The translations under genes were made by a program, and so were the position numbers. Under the pieces are notes generated by a model. That model was not told the DNA's origin, made no database searches, and saw only the letters and a list, made by a program, of their open reading frames with translations. This document shows positions 15,164-22,538 of a stretch of DNA of 29,422 nt, piece by piece; position 1 is the stretch's first letter; each line of letters opens with the position of its first letter. The stretch covers positions 1 to 29,422 of the forward strand of contig DAOUJL010000036.1 in assembly GCA_034422735.1 (NCBI GenBank), read 5' to 3'. This stretch comes from CATOSD01 sp034422735. GTDB lineage: Bacteria > Chloroflexota > Dehalococcoidia > Lucifugimonadales > CATOSD01.

Positions 15164-16864
15164 CTAGTTAGTCCACTCGTGAGCCGCCCACTTAAGCAGG
15201 TCCTGCTCACGCTTAGCCACATCGCTCTTTTTCCAATTCTTGCTCTTTTTCCCTTCTATCCTGTCCGCTACGTCCTGTGCGGCTAGGAGCCCGGTTTTTC
15301 TGTACGCGCGAGCCTTCACTCTCGGAGACTTGTCCTGAAGCTTGGCGTTCAGCTTAGGGGGTAAGATCATAAGGTTGCCGAGCCAATGCATATGCGAAGC
15401 CCCACTGCTTTGGGGAAGGATATGTTCAATGGAATCAGCTGCGCTGGCCGCCCAGATTCTGTTCCACTGCTCGTTGTCGAAGTTCAGTCCCGCTTCCTGC
15501 GCCAGGTGTTCTTCGTACGTCTGGAAGAAGTAGCGCAACTCTTCCGTGGTCAATATCGAATTCTCGCCGTAAGCGGGCCTTTCGCCGAGCTCTCTTTGGA
15601 CATCGCTTTGACTCGAAGGATAGTCTTCGCCTATTTCTGCTAGGGCGTCGATTATCTTGTCAGCGGACTGTTTCTCGTTCTGTATGTTCCATGCAAGCCG
15701 GACGTAGGCTCCAACGGCAGACCTTGCATCTTTCTGGTAGATACCGTAAATGCGAAAGGTGACCTTCTCCCAACTGGCAAGTATGCTCTCCTTCTCCGTG
15801 TCGCTAAGATCGTCGCGGAGTTCAATAGCAGCGGCGACCAGTCTTGTATGCGCAATCTGAGTCACTGCGCTCCTGCGTCGGTTCGCTCGCAACTTGTCGA
15901 CGCACTTCGTGACCTTCAATAGCCAAGCAGACGTCTTCAGCACGTCCGCGGCGACTTTGGACTGAGATCGAAGGACATTGACTGAACGTTCTTCGTTCAA
16001 GGGTTGGCTGAGCCTGTCTTCCAGTCGCAAGGTGGCAGCAAAGCGCAGCGACTCACTACTGAGATCTCGGCTCACGCCTACAGCCCTGTAAATATCGGTC
16101 CAGAGAGTGTGGACTTGGCCAATCAACTCGTTCTTGTTTCCACTCTTCGACTCGAATATGACGGCCATCAACATGCTCTTGAGCCTGTCGAACCATGAGA
16201 CTTCCAAACCCCTGCTGTTGAGTACCTCGAAGACAGAGTACACCAAAGCTTCGTCACCGATTTCATGGAAGACGAAGGTCAGCCTGTTCTTGAGGTGACC
16301 AACTAGCTCTGGCAAAGAGTGTCCACCAGCTTGCCACTCAGTCACATATTCCTCGCATTCCCGGATGGCACGGAGTAGCTGGCGGTCGGCAAGGGTTTTT
16401 GCCGTTCTAGCGGGCGGATACTCTCCTGTCAGGATGTAGTTGCTAAAATAGTGGCTCGTGTCGTGATTGGTCTGCAACAGGAGCAACGACGCATCGTCAG
16501 GTTTCACCAGCGTCTCGCGCAGACCTCTCTTCACTATCTTTTCGCTAGGGGTCGACTCGTCGAGCGCCTTCTCTATGGCTTTCAGGAGCAGAATAAGCGT
16601 GGTGATCCTCTGCTGACCATCTACGACTTCTATGACTTGGTGGTCGTCCGTGACTATCAGCCGCTTCTCTCTGCGGAGTCCCACGACAGTAGCCATGAAG
16701 TGCTCTTTGGCAGTTTCGAAATCGTAGCTGCCCTTGATGTCGTCAAACAGGTCCTTCCGCTGCTTTGGTTCCCAGCTGTAGGCACGCTGGTACTGGGGTA
16801 TTCTGAACAGTCTCTTGGACAGAAGACCGTCGAGTGTAAGGTATAGCGGTTGGACTTGCACCAT
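15164..16864 (-). CDS. DUF262/DUF1524 (GmrSD-like) HNH restriction endonuclease
   Basis: 566 residues. N-terminal DUF262 domain with IPQYQRAYSW at about 22-31, VDGQQRITTL at about 82-91 (the DGQQR nucleotide-binding/hydrolysis motif) and FEVLNSRGLEVSWFD near 215. The C-terminal DUF1524 HNH nuclease has IEHILPQ (about 479-485), LGNLMILP and a lysine-rich tail with RAYRKTGLL. GmrSD-type proteins cleave DNA with modified cytosines and act against phages; whether this one does is inference. The DUF1524 spacer between HILPQ and LGN is short. The ATG has AGAGG about seven bases upstream. The gene has about 50% GC in places (31 of 60 bases at 16201-16260) against 68% in gatA (41 of 60 at 17161-17220), pointing to recent transfer. 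Confidence 0.92.
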   Translation of the reverse strand: MVQVQPLYLTLDGLLSKRLFRIPQYQRAYSWEPKQRKDLFDDIKGSYDFETAKEHFMATVVGLRREKRLIVTDDHQVIEVVDGQQRITTLILLLKAIEKALDESTPSEKIVKRGLRETLVKPDDASLLLLQTNHDTSHYFSNYILTGEYPPARTAKTLADRQLLRAIRECEEYVTEWQAGGHSLPELVGHLKNRLTFVFHEIGDEALVYSVFEVLNSRGLEVSWFDRLKSMLMAVIFESKSGNKNELIGQVHTLWTDIYRAVGVSRDLSSESLRFAATLRLEDRLSQPLNEERSVNVLRSQSKVAADVLKTSAWLLKVTKCVDKLRANRRRSAVTQIAHTRLVAAAIELRDDLSDTEKESILASWEKVTFRIYGIYQKDARSAVGAYVRLAWNIQNEKQSADKIIDALAEIGEDYPSSQSDVQRELGERPAYGENSILTTEELRYFFQTYEEHLAQEAGLNFDNEQWNRIWAASAADSIEHILPQSSGASHMHWLGNLMILPPKLNAKLQDKSPRVKARAYRKTGLLAAQDVADRIEGKKSKNWKKSDVAKREQDLLKWAAHEWTN

Positions 16865-16934
16865 GGGTAGACCTCTTCTCAGGCTGGACTTGAGAGCTAC
16901 AAGGCAATGTACAGTAACAGGCTCTCTAGTTCAA

Positions 16935-18404
16935 CTACAACGCGGGCCCGGGGTTGTGGCGCCAGGGGGAGGCTTGCTCGTAGGCGTGGGCGATGCGCAG
17001 GATTGTTTGCTCGCCCATGGGCTTGCCCATTACCTGGAGGCCAACCGGCAGGCCGTCGGAGAGGCCGCAGGGGACCGAGATGGCGGGTATGCCCGCGATG
17101 TTGGCGGGCATGGTGAGGATGTCGTTCAGGTACATCTGCACCGGGTCCTGGGTCTTCTCGCCCAGCTTGAACGCGACCGACGGCGACGTGGGCATCACCA
17201 GCGCGTCGAACCGCTCGAACACGTCCATGAACTCGCGGCGGATGATGGTGCGGACCCGCTGCGCCTTCAGGTAGTAGGCGTCGTAGTAGCCGGCGGACAG
17301 CGCGTAGGTGCCAAGCATAATGCGCCGTTTGACCTCCGGGCCGAACCCATGCTGCCGCGTCTGCTCCAGCGCGTCCCACATGGTCTCCGCGTCCTGGGCC
17401 GAGTAGCCGTACTTCACGCCGTCGTACCGCGCCAGGTTGGCGGACGCCTCGGAGGGCGCGAGGATGTAGTAGACGGCCAGGGCGTAGCCGGTGTGGGGCA
17501 GGGAGGTCTCCTCGATGCTCGCGCCCAGTCCCTCCAACACGCCTATCGCCTCACGAACGGAGTCCTCGACGCCCGGCTCGATGCCGGCCGCAAAGTACTC
17601 CTTCGGCACGCCCAAGCGCACGCCGTTCAGCCCGCCCGTCAACGCCTGCGTGTAATCGGGCGGCTGGAAGTCAATGGACGTGGAGTCTCGCGGGTCGTGG
17701 CCGGCGATGGCGTTGAGCACGACAGCGCAGTCCGTCACGTCCCTGGTGATGGGGCCGATCTGGTCGAGCGAGCTGGCGAACGCGATGAGACCGTAGCGAC
17801 TCACCGCGCCGTAGGTGGGTTTCATGCCCACGACACCGCACAGCGCGGCGGGCTGGCGGATGCTGCCGCCGGTGTCCGAGCCGAGCGAGAAGACGCACTC
17901 CGACGCGGCCACGGCAGCGCTCGGACCGCCGCTGCTGCCGCCGGGGACGCGGTCGGTGTCCCAGGGGTTGCGGGTGGGGAACAGCGCGGAGTTCTCGGTG
18001 GACGACCCCATCGCGAACTCGTCCAGGTTGCCCTTGCCCAGCAGCACCGCGCCCGCGTCGTACAGTTGCCGCGTCACGGTGGCGTCGAAAGGCGGCACGA
18101 AACCCTCGAGCATACGGGAGGAGCAGGTGGTGGCGACGCCGCGGGTGGACATGTTGTCCTTGAGCTGCATGGGTATTCCGGTGAGCGGGCCGGCGTCACC
18201 GGCCGCTATGCGCTCGTCGGCGCGCGCCGCCTGCTCCAGGGCCAGGTCGCCGGTGACGGTGACGAACGCACTCACGCGGTCGTCCACGGCGGCGATGCGC
18301 TCCAGGTGCGCCTGCGCAAGCTCGACGGACGACACCTCGCGGCTGTCGAGCAGCTCGCGCGCCTCTCGAATCGTCAGGCCAGTCAGCCGGTCCGCGGGCG
18401 GCAT
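16935..18404 (-). CDS. gatA: Asp-tRNA(Asn)/Glu-tRNA(Gln) amidotransferase subunit A
   Basis: 489 residues from ATG 18404; upstream in-frame extension is the shadow of gatC and is rejected. The amidase-signature triad is complete: K82 (QLKDNMSTRG), cis-S157 (VPGGSSGGPSA) and nucleophile S181 (GSDTGGSIRQPAA), with spacings of 75 and 99 as in known GatA. It releases ammonia from glutamine for transamidation of mischarged Glu-tRNA(Gln) or Asp-tRNA(Asn) by GatCAB. CTGGAG lies five bases before the start, inside gatC; only two bases separate the genes. gatB is absent from the window. Confidence 0.98.
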   Translation of the reverse strand: MPPADRLTGLTIREARELLDSREVSSVELAQAHLERIAAVDDRVSAFVTVTGDLALEQAARADERIAAGDAGPLTGIPMQLKDNMSTRGVATTCSSRMLEGFVPPFDATVTRQLYDAGAVLLGKGNLDEFAMGSSTENSALFPTRNPWDTDRVPGGSSGGPSAAVAASECVFSLGSDTGGSIRQPAALCGVVGMKPTYGAVSRYGLIAFASSLDQIGPITRDVTDCAVVLNAIAGHDPRDSTSIDFQPPDYTQALTGGLNGVRLGVPKEYFAAGIEPGVEDSVREAIGVLEGLGASIEETSLPHTGYALAVYYILAPSEASANLARYDGVKYGYSAQDAETMWDALEQTRQHGFGPEVKRRIMLGTYALSAGYYDAYYLKAQRVRTIIRREFMDVFERFDALVMPTSPSVAFKLGEKTQDPVQMYLNDILTMPANIAGIPAISVPCGLSDGLPVGLQVMGKPMGEQTILRIAHAYEQASPWRHNPGPAL

Positions 18405-18406
18405 AG

Positions 18407-18694
18407 CTACTCCAGCACCGCCTTCACGCGGATGAAGTCGTCGTGCCGTGAGGGAGCGTTGGCGAGCACGTCCTCCAGCCGAGCCGAGTCTGCCACCTCG
18501 TCGTCGCGCATCACCGACGTCACGTCCACCGAGTGGCCGGTAGGCTCCACGCCCTCGGTGTCCACCTGGTTGAGCACGCTGACGTGCTCCAGGATGTTGG
18601 AGAGCTGCGAGCGCATGAGCTCGACCTCGTCGTCGGTCATGGCGACGCGGGCGAGCGCCGCGACGTGGCGTACTTCGTCGGATGTGAGACGCAT
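18407..18694 (-). CDS. gatC: Asp-tRNA(Asn)/Glu-tRNA(Gln) amidotransferase subunit C
   Basis: 95 residues, normal for GatC, which wraps around GatA and stabilises the GatCAB complex. The opening MRLTSDEVRHVAALARVAM and the middle LSNILEHVSVLNQVDTEGV are signature segments, as is the C-terminal RHDDFIRVKAVLE. ATG 18694 has CTGGAGAA about eight bases upstream. It is the first gene of a gatCA operon divergent from xdhC. Three GGTACACT boxes lie immediately upstream and could be operators. Confidence 0.96.
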   Translation of the reverse strand: MRLTSDEVRHVAALARVAMTDDEVELMRSQLSNILEHVSVLNQVDTEGVEPTGHSVDVTSVMRDDEVADSARLEDVLANAPSRHDDFIRVKAVLE

Positions 18695-18706
18695 CGGTGA
18701 TTCTCC

Positions 18707-18753
18707 AGTGTACCCACAGTGTACCCAGCAATTTGGCCGTGGATGAGTGTACC
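18707..18753 (-). promoter_or_regulatory. Triple GGTACACT boxes upstream of gatC
   Basis: GGTACACT occurs on the minus strand at 18714-18707, 18725-18718 and 18753-18746. The first two are part of a ten-base direct repeat (GGGTACACTG) with an 11-base period, about one helical turn. The nearest box starts 13 bases before the gatC ATG. Confidence 0.4.
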
Positions 18754-18865
18754 ACAACGCTGCCGGTCGACGGCGCGTCCGGGGCTGTCGCCCATAGCCC
18801 AAAACTGATAAGCTAGGGATGTGTAGACAGAGCGCATTTTGCGCCAGTGTGAGGCGGTGAAGATT

Positions 18866-20005
18866 ATGCGCGTCGTATTCGAAGAGGCTGTCAATCTGCT
18901 GGAAGAGGGCGACCCGATAGTGGTCGCGACCGTGGTGCGCACCAAAGGCTCCACGCCGCAGAAGCCCGGCTCCAAGCTGCTCGTGCGCAAGGACGGCAGC
19001 GGCGTGGGCACGCTCGGCGGCGGCTGCGTGGAGGGCGACATCTGGTTCGCGGCCAAGGAGCTGCTCAAGCGCGGCGGCGATACCGAGTACCGTGAGTACG
19101 AGCTGAACGAGGACCTCGCCGCCGAGGACGGTCTCGTCTGCGGCGGCACCATGTTCTTCCAGATCGACCCGGTCTACTCGCCGGAGGGGTACCTGTCCTT
19201 CGCGCGAGAGATCGAGGACGCCTACAAGGGCGGCGCGTCCGTCGCGCTGGCGAGCGTGATCCGCGCGGGCGGTGGGAGCGCGCCGGCCGGGGCCAAGCTG
19301 CTCATACGCGACTCGGGCGAGACCGAGGGCACGCTGGGCACCGCCGCGCTCGACGAGGACGCCGCGGACCGGGGGCTCGGACTGATGCCGCACGGTCGCA
19401 ACGAGTACGTGCAGCACGAGAGCGGCGCGGATTACTTCATCGAGGCTTACACTACGCCCCCGCAACTGGTGGTGTGCGGCGGCGGGCACGTATCCAAGGC
19501 CATCGCGCCGCTGGCAAAGCCGCTGGGATTCCGCCTGTTCATCACGGACGACCGCGAGGAGTTCGCCAACCCGGACCGCTTCCCGGAGGCGGACATCCTG
19601 ATGCCGCTCAAGCCGGAGGAGGCGCTGCCCAAGCTGCCCATCAACGCCAACACCTTCATCGTCGTCGCCACGCGCGGCCACCGCTACGACAACGTGGCGC
19701 TCGAGGCCGCGGCCCGCACCCCGGCGAAGTACGTCGGGCTGATGGGCAGCAGGCGCAAGACGATCCTCATCTACGAGGACCTGCTCCGGAACGGCGTTCC
19801 GCTGGACCGCGTGCGGGAGATTCGGTCGCCCGTGGGCCTGGACGTGCGCGCCAGGACGCCGGAGGAGATAGCCGTGAGCATCATCGCCGAGGTGCTGATG
19901 TTCAGGCTGGGTGGCACCGGTCTACCCATGAAGCTCGAGGACTGGCGTTTGGACCGTATCGTCCAGAAGGTAGATGCGGAGAAGTCGGCGGTCCCCGCGG
20001 ACTAG
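18866..20005 (+). CDS. xdhC: XdhC/CoxI family molybdenum-enzyme maturation factor
   Basis: 379 residues from ATG 18866, with GAGGCGG upstream; an in-frame TTG at 18839 is less likely. The N-terminal XdhC_CoxI domain shows TKGSTPQKPGSKL and LGGGCVEGD (about 55-63). The C-terminal Rossmann domain shows VVCGGGHVSKAIAPLA, ITDDREEFAN, VVATRGHRYD, GLMGSRRK and SPVGLDVRARTPEEIAVSI, all family hallmarks. XdhC binds molybdenum cofactor, promotes its sulfuration and inserts it into xanthine dehydrogenase/CO dehydrogenase-type hydroxylases. No such hydroxylase is in the window. mocA follows after 12 bases, a usual pairing. Confidence 0.95.
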   Translation: MRVVFEEAVNLLEEGDPIVVATVVRTKGSTPQKPGSKLLVRKDGSGVGTLGGGCVEGDIWFAAKELLKRGGDTEYREYELNEDLAAEDGLVCGGTMFFQIDPVYSPEGYLSFAREIEDAYKGGASVALASVIRAGGGSAPAGAKLLIRDSGETEGTLGTAALDEDAADRGLGLMPHGRNEYVQHESGADYFIEAYTTPPQLVVCGGGHVSKAIAPLAKPLGFRLFITDDREEFANPDRFPEADILMPLKPEEALPKLPINANTFIVVATRGHRYDNVALEAAARTPAKYVGLMGSRRKTILIYEDLLRNGVPLDRVREIRSPVGLDVRARTPEEIAVSIIAEVLMFRLGGTGLPMKLEDWRLDRIVQKVDAEKSAVPAD

Positions 20006-20017
20006 ATCCGGCGCCGA

Positions 20018-20617
20018 GTGGCCCGCGTTTCAGCCATACTCACCGCCGCGGGCGAATCGACGCGCATGGGCGCGCCCAAGCCGCTGCTGCCGTGGCGAGG
20101 CACGACGCTCGTCGAGCACCAGTTGGCCTCTCTGCTGGAGGGCGGCTGCGACGAGGTGGTCGCGGTGCTGGGGCATGCGGCGGACCAGGTCGCTCCACTC
20201 GTGCGAGGCGATGGAGTGCGCGCGGTCGTCAATCCGGACTACCGGCAGGGCAAGACCACATCCATCAAGGCCGGACTCGCCCGCGCCGACCGATCCGCGT
20301 CCGCTATCCTGCTGCTGGCCGTCGACCAGCCGCGGACCGCTGACATCGTGCGCCGGGTGGTGCGCGCCCACCTAGAGGCCGGGGCGCTCATCACTTCGCC
20401 GCGCTACGAAGGTCACGGCGGCCATCCTCTAGTCTTCTCCGCGGCGCTGCGCCCGGAACTGGAGCGCATCACGGAGGAGAACCAGGGCATACGCGAGGTG
20501 TTCGAGGCGCACCGCGGCGACGTGCTGGAAGTCCACCTGGATGACCCGATGCTGCGGTTGGACCTCAACACGCCTGAGGCATACGAGACCGCGTACGCGC
20601 GGTGGGGGACGGCGTAG
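20018..20617 (+). CDS. mocA: MocA-like molybdenum cofactor nucleotidyltransferase
   Basis: 199 residues. The nucleotidyltransferase signature LTAAGESTRMGAPKPLLPW lies at the N-terminus; VDQPRTADI is the metal-site motif and GHGGHPLVF the second signature of the MobA/MocA/IspD-like fold. By family it transfers CMP (or GMP) to molybdopterin-Mo to make the dinucleotide cofactor for hydroxylases; specificity is inferred from pairing with XdhC. The start is GTG at 20018, 12 bases after xdhC, with no strong ribosome binding site of its own, suggesting coupling. It converges on the ABC-F gene with a 19-base gap. Confidence 0.9.
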   Translation: MARVSAILTAAGESTRMGAPKPLLPWRGTTLVEHQLASLLEGGCDEVVAVLGHAADQVAPLVRGDGVRAVVNPDYRQGKTTSIKAGLARADRSASAILLLAVDQPRTADIVRRVVRAHLEAGALITSPRYEGHGGHPLVFSAALRPELERITEENQGIREVFEAHRGDVLEVHLDDPMLRLDLNTPEAYETAYARWGTA

Positions 20618-20636
20618 GCGGGTCTCCCAGCACCCT

Positions 20637-22514
20637 CTACCCGCGCCACTCGTCCCAGGCGCGCTCGAGACGGGCCTGGGTTGCCGCGTAGCGTTCGCCC
20701 AGCTTGGCGATGTCCTCGACGCGCTGTTGGGAGGACGCCAGCGCCAGCTCGGACTCCAGTTTCGCCAGGCTCGCCTCCAGGTCGCTGATCACCTGCTCGT
20801 GGTCGACGCGCGGCGGCTGCGGCTCTGGGGCCGGGGCCGATCTGGCCTGGCGTCGACGCCTGCGGTCGCCCCTGGTGCGCCTGGGCTTTTCGCTGTTGCG
20901 CGGCGGAGACTGAAAGTTGTCGCGCGCCCACGCTTCGAACGTGCCCTCAAAGACAGTTACGGTCCCGTCCTCGACGATCCACAGCCGCTCCGCGAGCGTC
21001 GAGATGAGCTGGCGGTCGTGCGAAATGAACAGCGCCGCGCCCTCGTAAGATAGCAGCGCCGACTCAAGCGCCTCGCGGCTGGGAATGTCCAGATGCGTGG
21101 TCGGCTCGTCCAGCGCCAGCACGTTCGGGGAGGTGAGCAGCAGCCGCGCCAGCGACAGCCTGCTGCGCTCTCCGCCGCTCAGCGTGGACACCTCCTGGAA
21201 CACGTCGTCGCCCCGGAACAGGAACCGCGCCAGGTAGTCGCGCGCTTCCGAAATCGAGACGTTCTTGGCGTCCAGCAGCGCGTCCAGCACGCTGGACTCT
21301 CCCGGCAGGTGGTCGGTGCCCTGGCGGTAGTAGCCAAACTTGACGTTGTGCCCCAGACGCCCGGCCCCGGCGAGCGGCGGGTGCAGACCCAGCAGCGTGC
21401 GCAGCAGCGTCGTTTTGCCCGCGCCGTTGCTACCGATGATGGCAGTGCGCGAGCCGCGCTCCAGCTTCAGGTTGGGCACGCTCAGCAGCTTCGTGTTTCG
21501 ACCGTCCTCGGCGAAGCCCACCTCCAGCGATTCGGCCGCTAGCACAGTCTGGCCGGTGCGGCTGGCGGGGGCCGCGGTCACGCTGACAGTGTGCGAGCGT
21601 TCGGGCGCGTGGAGGCGCTCCAGCCGGTCCAGCCGGCGCTCGCGGCCTTTCGCCTCGCGCGATCGCTGGCCCGCCTTGTAGCGCTGGATGAAGTACTCCT
21701 CTTTGGCGATGAACTCCTGCTGGCGCTCGTACTCCTTCTGCTGGCGCTCAATACGCTCCGCCTTGAGCGCGCGGTATCGGGTGAAGTTGCCGGGGTAAGA
21801 CTCCAGCCGGCCGTGCTCCAGTTCCAGTATGCGGGTGACGGTCCTGTCGAGGAAGTAGCGGTCGTGCGAGACGACGATGAAGGCGTGGCCGGAGCGTTCG
21901 AGGAATCCCTCAAGCCAGGCGAGGCCGCGGAAGTCGAGGTAGTTGGTCGGCTCGTCCAGGATCAGCAGGTCCGGCTCGGTGAGCAGCGCGCGAGCGAGCG
22001 CGGCGCGCGTGCGCTGCCCTCCGCTGGCCGCGCTCGAGGGGGTCCGCAGCGCATCGTCGGGCAGGCCGACGCCCGCGACCACGCGCTCCATGCGATTGTA
22101 GTAGTCGTAGCCGCCCAGCGCCTCGAAGTCGTGCAGCAGCAACGAATAGCGGCGCTCGGCAGCGCGCAGATCGTGGGGATTGGCCCGCTGGATGGCGAGC
22201 GCACTGTCCTCCAGCTCCGCCTCGACGCGGCGCACGTCTCGGAACGCCTCAAGCACCTCGTCCTCGAGAGTGCCGTCGCCCGCATCCGCCGGAAGCTGCG
22301 GCACGTAGCCGACGCGCAGGTTGGCGGCGCGGGAGACGCTACCCGCGTTCGGCTCGGTGTCGCCGACGAGCAGGCGCAGCAGCGTCGTCTTGCCGCCGCC
22401 GTTGGGGCCCACTATGCCGATGCGCGCTCCGTCGTCCACCTCGACGTCGATGCCGGAGAACACCTCGACATTGCCGTAGAGCGCCTTCAGGTTCGAGCCA
22501 GTTAGCAGACGCAT
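20637..22514 (-). CDS. ABC-F family ATPase
   Basis: 625 residues with two ATPase cassettes and no membrane segment. First: GPNGGGKTT at 36-44, signature ASGGQRTR and LLILDEPTNYLD. Second: GSNGAGKTT near 355, LSGGERSR and VLALDEPTTHLD. Between them lies the charged, Gln/Glu/Lys-rich interdomain linker that in ABC-F proteins reaches into the ribosomal E site. A basic arginine-rich stretch and a coiled-coil C-terminus (about 540-625) follow, as in Uup-like or EttA-like subfamilies. Likely role: ribosome-associated translation or antibiotic-protection factor; the exact subfamily is not resolved. The ATG lacks a clear ribosome binding site. Confidence 0.95.
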   Translation of the reverse strand: MRLLTGSNLKALYGNVEVFSGIDVEVDDGARIGIVGPNGGGKTTLLRLLVGDTEPNAGSVSRAANLRVGYVPQLPADAGDGTLEDEVLEAFRDVRRVEAELEDSALAIQRANPHDLRAAERRYSLLLHDFEALGGYDYYNRMERVVAGVGLPDDALRTPSSAASGGQRTRAALARALLTEPDLLILDEPTNYLDFRGLAWLEGFLERSGHAFIVVSHDRYFLDRTVTRILELEHGRLESYPGNFTRYRALKAERIERQQKEYERQQEFIAKEEYFIQRYKAGQRSREAKGRERRLDRLERLHAPERSHTVSVTAAPASRTGQTVLAAESLEVGFAEDGRNTKLLSVPNLKLERGSRTAIIGSNGAGKTTLLRTLLGLHPPLAGAGRLGHNVKFGYYRQGTDHLPGESSVLDALLDAKNVSISEARDYLARFLFRGDDVFQEVSTLSGGERSRLSLARLLLTSPNVLALDEPTTHLDIPSREALESALLSYEGAALFISHDRQLISTLAERLWIVEDGTVTVFEGTFEAWARDNFQSPPRNSEKPRRTRGDRRRRRQARSAPAPEPQPPRVDHEQVISDLEASLAKLESELALASSQQRVEDIAKLGERYAATQARLERAWDEWRG

Positions 22515-22538
22515 GGGCGCACGCAGTCGGGCAGGGGG

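Noticed and set aside
15021..15167. Short open frame on the minus strand containing VECNSGVKDRY, between the GmrSD-like and antitoxin-like genes
   Set aside because: Looks faintly like a decayed protein remnant, but it has no start codon with a ribosome binding site and no family I can name.
16815..18746. 643-codon open frame on the plus strand opposite gatA and gatC
   Set aside because: A high-GC shadow; the minus strand carries gatA and gatC with catalytic residues.
18405..18755. N-terminal extension of gatA to 18755
   Set aside because: It overlaps all of gatC in another frame and reads as Arg-rich noise; the true start is ATG 18404.
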